From the NCBI RefSeq assembly GCF_020667845.1, contig NZ_JAFMPQ010000025.1, forward strand, positions 1 to 64,000: a stretch of DNA of 64,000 bases. Reading direction: 5' to 3'. The notes below the pieces were generated by a model. It saw only the letters and a list, made by a program, of their open reading frames with translations. It ran no database searches and had not been told where the DNA came from. A program made the translations under genes and the position numbers. This document shows positions 1-7,625 of the stretch, piece after piece (within the stretch, counting starts at the first letter, position 1; each line of letters starts with the position of its first letter). This DNA is from Cognatishimia sp. F0-27 (GTDB lineage: Bacteria; Pseudomonadota; Alphaproteobacteria; Rhodobacterales; Rhodobacteraceae).

Positions 1-127
1 CGAAAAGTGGGAACCGGTTTTCGGGATGAAATGCGCGAGGTGTGGGCAGAGCGCATTCCGAAAAGTGGGAACCGGTTTTCGGGATGAAATGCGCGCGGTG
101 TGGGCAGAGCGCATTCCGAAAAGTGGG
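1..127. repeat. Tandem 58-bp repeat containing an inverted-repeat hairpin
   Basis: Two full 58-bp units (1-58 and 59-116) differ at one position in the segment atgcgcgaggtg/atgcgcgcggtg. A third copy is cut off after about 11 bp. Each unit contains ccgaaaa, then gtgggaacc, then ggttttcgg, so the arms ccgaaaa/ttttcgg can form a hairpin. The array starts at the window edge and may be longer. It resembles short intergenic palindromic elements scattered in alphaproteobacterial genomes; that assignment is from memory. Confidence 0.75.
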
Positions 128-247
128 CCGCTGTCATCACGGCAGCGCTTTCCCCGTGGATGTCGGTGAAAGCCCTTGCGGCGGTCGGCCCCGCCGGGCC
201 CGTGCGAGACGCGCCGGAGGGGCGACGAGCCGCCCTTGGCCGCTTTG

Positions 248-634
248 TCAGCCGATATGACGCAGCCGGCCCTTCCGCTCCCTGCGTTTGTGAAACGCAA
301 ACAGAAGTGGCGCGAGCGCTCGGTCATAAACGACGCGCGCCAGCGGCGCGATGATCGGCAGGCGCACGAAGCGCGCCAGCCAGCGCAGCCTTGGCATTTC
401 GTCCCAGAGCAACGCGAAGGCGTCAACGCCGGAGACAAGCGTCCCGTCCTTGAGCACATGAAAACGGCGTGCGGCCTCGTCCTGTGTCAGGCCAAACCGC
501 GACAGCGCGCTTTGAGACAGCCCCGCATAGGCGATATCCAGCCCAAGCCGTCCGGTCGCGCGCTTGTAGGACGCCACCTCACGCGCGCAGATCGGGCATG
601 TGTCATTGTAGATTACTGTCAGTTTTTCATCCAT
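248..634 (-). CDS. DCC-family (DUF393) thiol-disulfide oxidoreductase-like protein
   Basis: This 128-residue protein begins with a short beta strand followed by the family signature Y-N-D-T-C-P-I-C, with Asp11, Cys13 and Cys16 forming the D-C-C motif. This resembles a thioredoxin-like active site at the start of the first helix. A basic, hydrophobic C-terminal half follows, as is usual in the family. The start at 634 puts the motif at residues 9-16; the frame stays open upstream but that extension is arginine-rich and shows no domain. Function is not established for most members; thiol redox activity is inferred from the CxxC. It is transcribed away from the M48 gene, with a 144-bp gap between the two start codons that should hold both promoters. 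Confidence 0.82.
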   Translation of the reverse strand: MDEKLTVIYNDTCPICAREVASYKRATGRLGLDIAYAGLSQSALSRFGLTQDEAARRFHVLKDGTLVSGVDAFALLWDEMPRLRWLARFVRLPIIAPLARVVYDRALAPLLFAFHKRRERKGRLRHIG

Positions 635-778
635 AACCGTGCATGTAGGGCGACAGGCTCCGGCTCCTAGTTCACGAAACTGCGACCTGCGGCGGCGCGA
701 TCGGGGGTGGTCGGATCGCCTGCCACGGGCCATATTCAGAAAAGTGAAACAAACCAAAGCGATCCAGAGGTTCAAACG

Positions 779-1510
779 ATGCGCATCCTAGCTCTGATTG
801 TTGGTGCCCTGATGCTTGCGGCCTGCGAGCCCGTGGTCGTGGCAACCGGAACGCCGGATCGGCCGGATGCCCCCGATGCGCAGGCAGAGCGGCCTTTTCC
901 GCCGGGCATTTCGGCCGAAGCGGCGCGCGCCGCACGGCAATTCCTGTCGGTGGTCGAAACCGTCGAACCCGTGGCCGAGCGTGAATGCCGACGCCTGACA
1001 CGCGGGACCAATTGCGATTTTCTGATCGTTGTGGATGACACCCCCGGTCAGCCGCCCAACGCGTTTCAGACCGAGGATCGTTTTGGACGCCCAATTCTTG
1101 CGTTCAATCTCGGGTTGATTGCTTCCGTGCGCAATGCCGATGAGCTGGCCTTCATCATGGGTCATGAGGCGGCGCATCACGTTCTTGGCCATCTTGAGCG
1201 CACCCGCCAGAATGCCGCCGCCGGGGCGGTGATTGCCTCGGGCATCGCCGCGATCACCGGGGCGAGCGCCGAGGCCGTGCGCTATGCCGAGCGGCAAGGG
1301 GCCGCGGTGGGCGCGCGCAGCTATTCCAAGGTGTTCGAGCTTGAAGCCGACCAGCTTGGCACGGTGATCACGGCGCGCGCGGGGTACAATCCGGTTCGCG
1401 GCGCGGAATTTTTTACGCGCATCCCGGATCCGGGCAACCGTTTTCTGGGCACGCATCCACCCAATGCGCAGCGCATGGAGATCGTGCGCCGCACCGCCGC
1501 CGGGCTCTAG
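779..1510 (+). CDS. M48-family zinc metalloprotease lipoprotein
   Basis: This 243-residue protein starts with a lipoprotein signal peptide (MRILALIVGALMLAAC, lipobox Cys about residue 16), so it should be anchored at the periplasmic side of a membrane. The peptidase core shows the zinc motif H-E-A-A-H in GHEAAHHVLGH, and the downstream ELEAD supplies the third ligand. A typical C-terminal H-P-P-x-x-x-R-M segment (THPPNAQRM) follows. This is the short Rhodobacteraceae relative of the BepA/LoiP group, which degrades or chaperones misfolded outer-membrane proteins; that role is inferred. The start at 779 was chosen because it places the lipobox correctly. It appears to be monocistronic. Confidence 0.9.
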   Translation: MRILALIVGALMLAACEPVVVATGTPDRPDAPDAQAERPFPPGISAEAARAARQFLSVVETVEPVAERECRRLTRGTNCDFLIVVDDTPGQPPNAFQTEDRFGRPILAFNLGLIASVRNADELAFIMGHEAAHHVLGHLERTRQNAAAGAVIASGIAAITGASAEAVRYAERQGAAVGARSYSKVFELEADQLGTVITARAGYNPVRGAEFFTRIPDPGNRFLGTHPPNAQRMEIVRRTAAGL

Positions 1511-1603
1511 ACCCCGGCGCAGCTGCAACATGACCTGAATCAAAGCCCTGCGCCCCGGGACAGCCTAAAGTCGAAGCCGACACACAGGGCGAAGGAGCGA
1601 GAC

Positions 1604-1861
1604 ATGCAAAGCCAGGCGACGCTGAAGCGGCATGCGGGATTGGTCGACAGGATGGCAACGGCGCAGGGCATCGACCTCGAGGAGGAGATGTTGCGCGGCA
1701 AGATGTCGATCCCGGATCTGGAGGACGCTGTGTTGCGGTGCACCGGCTGTTCCAAGCCCTGCGCCTGCGAGCGGTTTCTGGACACGGTGCAGGCGCCAAT
1801 CGACTCCGCGCCGAGCTATTGCCGGAACCGGGATCTGTTTGCGGAGCTGTCTGGTGACTGA
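1604..1861 (+). CDS. DUF6455-family cysteine-containing protein, copy 1
   Basis: This 85-residue acidic protein has paired cysteines in CTGCSKPCAC and a further Cys near SYCRN, a pattern I recognise as the DUF6455 family of small cytoplasmic proteins common in Rhodobacterales. Helical segments flank the Cys cluster. No enzymatic function is known; the cysteines suggest metal or Fe-S binding or redox sensing, which is inference. The start is preceded by aaggagcgagac, a good ribosome-binding site. Its stop codon overlaps the GTG start of a second member of the same family, so the two are translationally coupled. Confidence 0.8.
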   Translation: MQSQATLKRHAGLVDRMATAQGIDLEEEMLRGKMSIPDLEDAVLRCTGCSKPCACERFLDTVQAPIDSAPSYCRNRDLFAELSGD

Positions 1862-2150
1862 GCAAAGCGGATTGCATCAGGGCCGCCCGATCCGGCTTGG
1901 GCCGGTCATGCCGCATGTCTGGAAGGTCAAGCGCATGGCGAAGGCCAATTCGGTGGACCTGTCTGCCGCCTTGCAGGCCGGGGCGCTCTCCGTTGACGAT
2001 TGGGCCCGGATGGTCACCCGCTGCCGCGGGTGTCAGTGGGTGGATGGTTGCGCCACGTGGCTGGACCGGACCGAAAAGGCCGATCATGCGCCGGAGGCCT
2101 GTCTGAACCGGGACGCGCTTGCGCGCCTACGGGCGGAAGACCCCGCCTGA
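1854..2150 (+). CDS. DUF6455-family protein, copy 2 (GTG start)
   Basis: This 98-residue protein is coupled to copy 1: the GTG at 1854 lies inside the last codons of the upstream gene. It repeats the family pattern with CRGCQWVDGC followed by a Trp and a later Cys in EACLNRD. An internal ATG at 1911 (MPHVWKVKRM) is an alternative start that would remove the coupling and shorten the protein to 79 residues. The two neighbours are diverged (few identical residues outside the Cys pattern), so this looks like an old duplication acting as a pair. A rho-independent terminator follows about 155 bp downstream. Confidence 0.72.
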   Translation: MTEQSGLHQGRPIRLGPVMPHVWKVKRMAKANSVDLSAALQAGALSVDDWARMVTRCRGCQWVDGCATWLDRTEKADHAPEACLNRDALARLRAEDPA

Positions 2151-2304
2151 CGACGCGCAAGGAGTGGGGGAGGGCGCCGGAGGAGGCTGGCTTCCGGCGT
2201 CCGTTCCTCGTTTTCGGGATCAGCCGGACTGTCCGATCTTGAGGTCGACGGGTCGTGAACACGGCTCGGAACGATTGTCAGCAGTGTTTTTCACGGAAAA
2301 CGAG

Positions 2305-2333
2305 AAAAGGGCCGTAGCGGACGGCCCTTTTTT
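2305..2333 (+). terminator. Rho-independent terminator
   Basis: The arms aaagggccgt (2306-2315) and acggcccttt (2321-2330) form a perfect 10-bp stem with a 5-nt loop, followed by ttt. It lies between the convergent DUF6455 pair and the NDUFA9-like gene and could act on both strands because the stem starts with an A run. Confidence 0.85.
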
Positions 2334-2393
2334 GCATGGTGGACAGGGTTGGTGCTCCTGTCCGTAACTGTATCCGTATCCGTGTCTGTGCGA

Positions 2394-3374
2394 TCAGGCG
2401 CGCAGGTTCTTGGCGGAATCCTTGATTTCCGCATACTGGCCCGAGGGGCGGAAACGCCAGAGATATTCCGGCAGGACGGCCTCCATCGAAGTAGGCTCGA
2501 TTCCCAGCTCCGCGAATCCCTTGGCGTCCTCTGCCACCACGTTATCACGGCGCAGGCTTTTGACCTGATCGGCGGTGATCTGGGCGGGGATCAGCCCGCC
2601 AGAGAGGCTTTGGACAAAATCACTTACGGATCCGATGACCGCCGCAGCGAAAAACGGAATGTTGAGGATCAGACGCCGGCGGCGGATCTCCTTGAGCATG
2701 ATCTGCATCAGCTCACGGAAACTGTTCACATCCGGTCCGCCCAGCTCGTAGATGCCCGGCTCGGCTGCGCCGGTCACGCCCATGACGGCCGCTTGAGCCA
2801 CATCATCCACATAGACGCTCTGGAATTTCGTATTGGCCCCGACAACCGGCAGCGCCGGGGTCAGGCGCGTCATGGAGGCAAAGCGATTGAAGAACTGGTC
2901 TTCGGGTCCGAAGATCACCGAAGGGCGCAGGATCATCGCCGAGGGGAACGCGTCGAGCACGCCCGCCTCTCCGGCGGCCTTGGATTGCGCGTAGAGGCTT
3001 TCGGACTCGGCATCTGCGCCGATGGCGGAAAGATGCACCATGCGGGAGACGCCTTCTTCGGTCGCGATACGGGCGATTCGCGCAGCACCCTCGTTCTGGA
3101 CGGCATCAAAATTGTTCTTGCCGGATTTGTCGAACGTGCCGACGCAATTGACCACCGCATCGGCACCATGGGTGGCGGCACGCACGCTGTCATCATCGCG
3201 AATGTTGCAGAAGATCGGCTCGACCTGTCCCACAGCGCCATAGGGGCGTACGAAAATGGCTTCGTTGGGGCGGCGCACTGCAACGCGGACACGCCAGCCC
3301 TTCTTGGCCATGCGGCGGGCGATGTAGCGCCCGACAAAGCCGGAGCCGCCAAAAATCGTAACAAGCTTGGACAT
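2394..3374 (-). CDS. Complex I NDUFA9-subunit-like atypical SDR (NAD(P)-binding)
   Basis: This 326-residue protein has an N-terminal Rossmann motif G-G-S-G-F-V-G-R (residues 9-16) in the [17 protein letters not shown] context typical of the NDUFA9/atypical SDR group. It also has [23 protein letters not shown] and VYVDDVA motifs of that group. In mitochondria and alphaproteobacteria these proteins bind NADPH and stabilise complex I rather than catalyse a known reaction; some relatives act on ubiquinone or nucleotide sugars. No complex I genes are in the window. The 3' end contains short direct repeats of tccgta on the plus strand around 2361-2385. The tRNA-Leu gene lies upstream on the other strand. 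Confidence 0.88.
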   Translation of the reverse strand: MSKLVTIFGGSGFVGRYIARRMAKKGWRVRVAVRRPNEAIFVRPYGAVGQVEPIFCNIRDDDSVRAATHGADAVVNCVGTFDKSGKNNFDAVQNEGAARIARIATEEGVSRMVHLSAIGADAESESLYAQSKAAGEAGVLDAFPSAMILRPSVIFGPEDQFFNRFASMTRLTPALPVVGANTKFQSVYVDDVAQAAVMGVTGAAEPGIYELGGPDVNSFRELMQIMLKEIRRRRLILNIPFFAAAVIGSVSDFVQSLSGGLIPAQITADQVKSLRRDNVVAEDAKGFAELGIEPTSMEAVLPEYLWRFRPSGQYAEIKDSAKNLRA

Positions 3375-3523
3375 CGGGTCTCTCCCTGATCGCGCCTTCA
3401 GGGGGCAGGGATAACGGCGCGGGGCAACGCCCGCAAGATGTGCGATTGCCGCGTCTGCGAGAAGGATGAAAATCCCGTTGACAGCCCCTTCTTACCAGCT
3501 TAAACGCCCACCTCACGACACCG

Positions 3524-3609
3524 GCCCAGGTGGCGGAATGGTAGACGCGCTAGCTTCAGGTGCTAGTGTCCGTATGGACGTGGAGGTTCGAGTCCTCTCC
3601 TGGGCACCA
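3524..3609 (+). tRNA. tRNA-Leu, anticodon CAG
   Basis: The acceptor arms gcccagg (3524-3530) and cctgggc pair, followed by discriminator A and an encoded CCA. The anticodon stem ctagc/gctag encloses ttcaggt, giving anticodon CAG. The variable arm is long, as in class II tRNAs, and the T arm is ggaggttcgagtcctctcc-like. The last 16 bases are repeated at 10377-10392, marking this gene as the integration site of a mobile element that left the tRNA intact. Confidence 0.97.
3594..3609 (+). repeat. attL: left 16-bp attachment repeat
   Basis: The sequence cctctcctgggcacca at the 3' end of tRNA-Leu is identical to 10377-10392. Identity at both ends of a segment that carries an integrase is the usual sign of site-specific integration into a tRNA gene. 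Confidence 0.9.
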
Positions 3610-3664
3610 TAAAATCCCCTCAAGGTCTTGAAATAAAAAATTATTTTCTACGGGGATTGATTTC

Positions 3665-3688
3665 TATCCCCCTAAATATCCCCCTAAT
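3665..3688. repeat. Candidate integrase arm-type sites, left end
   Basis: Two copies of tatccccctaa lie 12 bp apart (3665-3675 and 3677-3687). The same arrangement recurs at 10239-10262, next to the integrase gene, and a near-match in inverted orientation lies at 10319-10329. Matching short repeats inside both ends of an integrative element are typical arm-type binding sites for a tyrosine integrase. Confidence 0.6.
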
Positions 3689-3790
3689 GGCCGGTGATGC
3701 CTCGCGCGCGCGGGGGATTGCTGTATTAGCGTTGAACGCATGTTTGACGGGCGGTTTCCGGGGCATTGATGGTCAGGACTGGTCCACCCC

Positions 3791-4069
3791 CTAATGTTCG
3801 CTCAGAGAAGTGGCCTTTTTCCGACCTGCGCGCACCAGCGTTGAGACAAGAACGCGCAAACGTGTTGTCTCGGTGCTTCGCCCGCCGTGCTTCCAGTTTG
3901 GATGGGCTTTGCCCGCCTTTGCACCGCCGTGTGCGCCGTGCATCCGGCACACATTCCATCCACGAACCGCAGGGGCGCGACACGGCTTGCCTGTTCGTTT
4001 AGATTTCGCAGAGCAACGCAGAGAGGAATGGGCCGCTTCCATTTGCTTACTTAACTTGGAGAGTTTCAT
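3791..4069 (-). CDS. HGGXSTG-type small basic protein of the element
   Basis: This 92-residue basic protein contains four conserved-looking cysteine/histidine positions (RCSAKSKRTGKPCRAPA and WNVCRMHGAHGG) and ends its core with W-K-H-G-G-R-S-T, the HGGXSTG signature. I recognise this family from prophages and integrative elements, where it is small and often near the left end. The C-x-n-C-x-n-C-x-x-H pattern suggests zinc binding; the function is unknown. The start at 4069 gives MKLSKLSKQ; an ATG at 4039 (MEAAHSS) would match the family core better, and neither has a clear ribosome-binding site. It is the gene nearest attL. Confidence 0.65.
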   Translation of the reverse strand: MKLSKLSKQMEAAHSSLRCSAKSKRTGKPCRAPAVRGWNVCRMHGAHGGAKAGKAHPNWKHGGRSTETTRLRVLVSTLVRAGRKKATSLSEH

Positions 4070-4247
4070 GATTGACCGGATTCTAATTATAGCGCTTGTC
4101 GTGGGTGTCTGGACGCTGGCGTTGAAGCCAATACAAATTGACGCTCACAGTGGGCAGTATTGTGAGATTTCTGGTGAGGGATGGGGCGAATTGGATGGAG
4201 ATGAAGTTTATGTTCACAGTTTGTCTGGAACGGCATATTGCCACTAA
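4068..4247 (+). CDS. Small single-pass membrane or exported protein, unknown
   Basis: The 59-residue reading frame starts MIDRILIIALVVGVWTLALKP, a clear hydrophobic segment. A short polar tail follows with two cysteines (YCEISGEGWGE and the C-terminal YCH). A GGAG lies 7-8 bp before the ATG. It runs opposite to the rest of the element and its start overlaps that of the HGGXSTG gene by two bases on the other strand. Small proteins of this shape occur at the same spot in other alphaproteobacterial islands as far as I recall, but I cannot assign a function. Confidence 0.5.
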   Translation: MIDRILIIALVVGVWTLALKPIQIDAHSGQYCEISGEGWGELDGDEVYVHSLSGTAYCH

Positions 4248-4271
4248 AATCTCTTTTGCATGGGGTTAGCG

Positions 4272-4823
4272 TCACTTTTCTTCGCGGCCCCACCCCCCGG
4301 ATTCCACATTGCCAACGACAGCTTGCCCGCCGCTTTCAACGGTCACGCGTTCGACGCGCACGGTCTGTTGCCCCTTCGAGCGGTAGCGCTTGAGCGTGTC
4401 CATCTGCGCCGCATAGCTGCGCGCCAGCTTGTTTACGGCCCGTTCGGCGGCATCTTGTTGCGGGATGGTTGTTACATGGTTCAGGCGGCGTGCCATCATC
4501 ATCATGGCTTGGTGTGTTGCCGCCATTTGTGTGAGCAACAGGGCTTCGGCGGAGTCGCGTGGCTCCATGGCGTCCACGAAGCCTAACGCAAAGTTGGCCG
4601 CGCCTTCGTCAACACGCTTCCCATGAGATCCAACAGACGCAATTTGCCCAATCAATTCTACCGCGACCGCCTTGCCAGTGCGTTTGTTAGACAAGCGCGT
4701 GTAGTCGCCCTTGACCTCAATTCGCAGCGTCTTGGTGTCATCTTCAAAGACCGTGAGGCTCGGCGGGGTGCGCTCTGTCGGGTCTGAGCTTTCCGGCGCG
4801 ATTGGCGCGCTGACGTTTTCCAT
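4272..4823 (-). CDS. Element-encoded protein of unknown function with C-terminal VRVERVTVESGGQAVVGNV motif
   Basis: This 183-residue protein has an acidic, disordered-looking N-terminus, a helical Met-rich centre (HQAMMMMARRLNH) and the C-terminal strand motif named in the call. That C-terminal motif recurs in hypothetical proteins of alphaproteobacterial prophages and islands, so it is probably a genuine conserved family, but I know no function. It lies 16 bp after the 4840-5169 gene and is probably cotranscribed with the replication genes upstream. Base composition is slightly lower in GC than the chromosomal flanks. Confidence 0.62.
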   Translation of the reverse strand: MENVSAPIAPESSDPTERTPPSLTVFEDDTKTLRIEVKGDYTRLSNKRTGKAVAVELIGQIASVGSHGKRVDEGAANFALGFVDAMEPRDSAEALLLTQMAATHQAMMMMARRLNHVTTIPQQDAAERAVNKLARSYAAQMDTLKRYRSKGQQTVRVERVTVESGGQAVVGNVESGGWGREEK

Positions 4824-4839
4824 GTCACTTCCCTTTTGA

Positions 4840-5169
4840 CTACTTCCAAGTTTGGGTGAGGCCGCACCAATTACGCCCGTCCGGTCCGTGCTTTTCCCAC
4901 GCGTTCAGCTTGCGCCATTCCGTCAAAGACACGATGCGGCCCGTCCATGTGCGTGGTCGGCCCGCGACTGATACGCCATGGCGGAACATGTCGGGTTCGT
5001 GATTTGTGACTTGGGGCGTTGCGACACTTGCGACTTTTGCGACATTTGGGGCGGAACGCTTGGCCTGTGTCGCGGTTGTCGCAAATGTCGCAAGGGGCTG
5101 TGTGTCTGTTTTCTGTTCGCCCTCAAGTTCCGCCAGCGCGGCAGTTGCATCAAACCACATTACCGCCAT
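4840..5169 (-). CDS. Hypothetical protein, Ala/Thr-rich linker with Trp-rich C-terminus
   Basis: This 109-residue protein starts within the 3' end of the DUF3987 gene (20-bp overlap, different frame). That overlap suggests it belongs to the replication operon of the element. The middle is low complexity (repeated ATFATTATQ and AKVASVATP-like stretches). The C-terminal part RTWTGRIVSLTEWRKLNAWEKHGPDGRNWCG looks folded and resembles the tails of small phage or island proteins seen beside DUF3987 genes. No function is assigned. Confidence 0.6.
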   Translation of the reverse strand: MAVMWFDATAALAELEGEQKTDTQPLATFATTATQAKRSAPNVAKVASVATPQVTNHEPDMFRHGVSVAGRPRTWTGRIVSLTEWRKLNAWEKHGPDGRNWCGLTQTWK

Positions 5170-6646
5170 CCTTCACAATGCGCCACGCTTCGGCCCGAGC
5201 CGCGCCGCGCACCATTGCGCCTGCATCCAGCCGCGCAAGCCATCCGTGTGTTTCTAGGATAGCGAGCGCCGCGCGCGCCTTCGGGCTTTCGCGCAGCGGG
5301 TTTGGTCCCAGTCTGACCACATCGCGCGCCATCACATCGGGATGCGGCCAACTTTCCAAAAGCCATTTCCGCAAGGCTTCGGCCTTGTCGATTTCCGCTG
5401 AGATGGTTGCAGCGCTTGCGAGCCGAGAAGCCTCAGAGAGATAGAATTGCGCCAAGGTGATAGCATCGGCCATAACTTCAGCTTGCACGGTCTGCGCTTG
5501 CAAATCCGCCCAGAGCGTCAGCACACCGGCGATGCGCGCGGCCTGTTCCGCCGCCTTGGACGCGGTGCCGGTGATATGCGCAAGGTCGCCGTCGGAGGCT
5601 TGTTCGGTTTCGATGGTGTCCGCAAACTGCGCCAACAATCTGTTCGCGTCAGGAGCAAGCCCAAGGATGCGCGGGCGCAGTTCGCGGGTGTCCGAATCCA
5701 TTGGTAGAGGCGTATCCAAAATGGCGCGCAACCGGTCTTCAAAAGCCCTCAAGGCGGCGTCATCCCGTCGCGCGTTCGCCTGCATCCGCGTGCCGATGGC
5801 GCTGGGCGGTTCGCACATCAAGAAGCGCGGCAGAAAGCCCGTATCCGCCGCCAGCGGGTCAGCCATGAAGCCCCGGGCCACGGTCGGTTGCACCATTAGA
5901 TGCACCGCCAGCCGTCTTCCGTAGAGCGTCGCGTGCCCGTCGCCCGCGCGCGTGCGCCGGATGGGATTGCCTTGCCAAAGGTCATTGAGCGCGGCCAGCG
6001 TCTTTTGCCGGTTGTCCGAGTTCATGGCGTGTCCGCCGAGAAATTGCCCGCCCTCATCCGAGAACAGTCCAAGGCTTGGCTGGCCTGTGGCAAAGAGCTT
6101 GGTCAGCCCTTCGAATGTCGGTTCGGACACGGTGCGGTCAGCCGATGGCGGCGCGGCAGGCTCCGCGCCCAGCGCTTCGAGGTCGGCCTGTGCCGCTGTG
6201 CGCTTTTCGCCTTTGCCTTTTTTGGCGTCGGCAAGGATGCGGTCGCGCGCCCCTTTCCAGAGCGCGTGTTCATTGGCCCAGCTTTGCATGGCCTCGCGCT
6301 GGATTTGCGCCTGTTCCCGCTCATGCTCGCGCAGCGCAGCAATAAACGGGGCATCGCAAGCCGATTTGCGTTCGCCGCTGCGTGCAATGGTCAGCGCATA
6401 GAGCGACAACGCGCGCGGCCCGCCCAATGTCTGCACATCGGCAAAGCCCTGCACTGCCAGCGAGGCCACCGCCAGCGCGGATTGTGCGGGGATGGCGACC
6501 GGGGCCAGGGTGATTCCTTGCACCGCTTCGACAGCATCGCGCAGTGGCCCGAGCGCGTGAATGGGATAGGCGGCACCGGGGGCGATTTCGCGCACCAAGG
6601 GTTGCGGGCCTTCAGGTGTGTATGGGATGGGTTGGGGCGCGTTCAT
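5150..6646 (-). CDS. DUF3987 (YfjI-type) replication-associated protein
   Basis: This 498-residue protein shows the DUF3987 pattern: an N-terminal part with ALAVASLAVQGFADVQ and a putative nucleotide-binding-like segment SLYALTIARSGERKSAC. The central block SEPTFEGL, then GLFSDEGGQFLGGHAMN and LNDLWQGNPI, follows. The C-terminal half is helical. Such proteins sit beside primases in prophages and satellites and are thought to serve as helicase-like replication factors; biochemistry is sparse. The start ATG at 6646 overlaps the upstream primase stop as ATGA, which fixes the start and implies coupled translation. The GERKSAC stretch may be a degenerate P-loop; this is inferred. Confidence 0.85.
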   Translation of the reverse strand: MNAPQPIPYTPEGPQPLVREIAPGAAYPIHALGPLRDAVEAVQGITLAPVAIPAQSALAVASLAVQGFADVQTLGGPRALSLYALTIARSGERKSACDAPFIAALREHEREQAQIQREAMQSWANEHALWKGARDRILADAKKGKGEKRTAAQADLEALGAEPAAPPSADRTVSEPTFEGLTKLFATGQPSLGLFSDEGGQFLGGHAMNSDNRQKTLAALNDLWQGNPIRRTRAGDGHATLYGRRLAVHLMVQPTVARGFMADPLAADTGFLPRFLMCEPPSAIGTRMQANARRDDAALRAFEDRLRAILDTPLPMDSDTRELRPRILGLAPDANRLLAQFADTIETEQASDGDLAHITGTASKAAEQAARIAGVLTLWADLQAQTVQAEVMADAITLAQFYLSEASRLASAATISAEIDKAEALRKWLLESWPHPDVMARDVVRLGPNPLRESPKARAALAILETHGWLARLDAGAMVRGAARAEAWRIVKDGGNVV

Positions 6647-7530
6647 GTCGTTTCCCGTTTCATTGTCAAAATGTCGTTCCAGTCGCGGCCATCCGGGGCA
6701 GGCAAAAGCGAGACGGTCCAGCCCAGCGCATGTGCCCGCATGGCCAAAACGTTTGCGGCGTCGCGGCCTGCCTTGTCGCCATCCGGGGCGAGGATCAGTC
6801 GCCCCGGCGGGTCGGGCAGGCGTAGCGCACGGATGCCGGATGTAGAGAGCGCGGCCCAAGCGCTCGCAGGGCCGCGTAGCAGGCCAGAGGCGAGGCTCAG
6901 CGCGGTCTCTACGCCCTCTGCCACTGCTAGAGGCCCCGGTGCATCAGTGATGCGCACAGCGCCTCCAGCCGTGGTGCCCAGCATCATCTTAGCCGGATCA
7001 ACCTCGGCCTTGCCCGAGCCATCGGCGCGCAGGTAGGTGCGATGCACGGCCATGCCGTCGCCGCCTTCCACCAGAGCCACCATTGCCGGATGCCGCTTGG
7101 CAGTGGGTCCATGCCAGCAGGCAGGATGAAAGCGCAGCGTATCCGGCAGGGGGCAGGTGATGCCCCGAGCCTTGCGGAGATAGGTTTCCGCTGGCGTGCC
7201 ATTGACGGGCACGGCGTCGTCCCAAGCCCGCTTGGCCTGCGCCGCACGCTTTGCAGCCTCGGCCCGCTGTTCTGCGTCCCGCTTGGCAAGCGTCGCCGCG
7301 TCCGGGGGGCAGTAATCCCCTGGGCGCAGTCCCGCCGCCGCCAGAATGTCGAGAAAGGCGCACGCGCTTTTCTTGCAATTGAGCACCAGCCGCCCGTTGC
7401 GGCCATCGGCCAAGGTCAAAGCGGTCTGGTCCTTGTCGCGCTGGGGCTGGCATACGGGGCAGGATGCCACCCCGTATCTGTGATACCACTTGCCGCCCAG
7501 TGTTTGGGTCAGGTCACGGGCTTCGCTCAT
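6643..7530 (-). CDS. CHC2 zinc-finger/Toprim primase-like protein
   Basis: This 295-residue protein has an N-terminal zinc-finger region with CPVC and a later C-x5-C (LNCKKSAC) inside the KWYHRYGVASCPVCQ to FLDILAAAG block. A C-terminal Toprim domain follows, with the catalytic Glu in LAVAEGVETALSLA and the acidic pair in LILAPDGDKAGR. It ends in DWNDIL, typical of phage and plasmid primases that synthesise RNA primers for element replication. The start at 7530 (MSEARDL) overlaps the stop of the 32-codon gene as ATGA; the long upstream extension of the same frame has no domain features. It forms a replication module with the DUF3987 gene. Confidence 0.88.
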   Translation of the reverse strand: MSEARDLTQTLGGKWYHRYGVASCPVCQPQRDKDQTALTLADGRNGRLVLNCKKSACAFLDILAAAGLRPGDYCPPDAATLAKRDAEQRAEAAKRAAQAKRAWDDAVPVNGTPAETYLRKARGITCPLPDTLRFHPACWHGPTAKRHPAMVALVEGGDGMAVHRTYLRADGSGKAEVDPAKMMLGTTAGGAVRITDAPGPLAVAEGVETALSLASGLLRGPASAWAALSTSGIRALRLPDPPGRLILAPDGDKAGRDAANVLAMRAHALGWTVSLLPAPDGRDWNDILTMKRETT

Positions 7531-7625
7531 GTGCCTGTGCCCCAAATAAGAGCCGCCAGCGCATTTGCCTGCGCTTCGGTCAGACCATGCAGGCGACGCA
7601 AGTAGAGGATTTGCAAGCGGTTCAC
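7527..7625 (-). CDS. 32-residue coupled small protein
   Basis: A GTG start at 7625 follows GAAAGGGGG and overlaps the stop of the winged-helix gene as TAGTG. The stop overlaps the primase ATG as ATGA. The peptide is MNRLQILYLR followed by RLHGLTEAQANALAALIWG and ends at GTGT. The sequence looks like a short helix-turn-helix-like or helical hairpin peptide (LHGLTEAQA). Very short genes of this kind directly before primases are familiar from alphaproteobacterial islands. Overlap at both ends argues it is translated, at least as a coupling device. Confidence 0.6.
   Translation of the reverse strand: MNRLQILYLRRLHGLTEAQANALAALIWGTGT

Noticed and set aside
707-778. Upstream extension of the M48 peptidase frame
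   Set aside because: Starting earlier would bury the lipoprotein signal peptide. The ATG at 779 gives a good lipobox.
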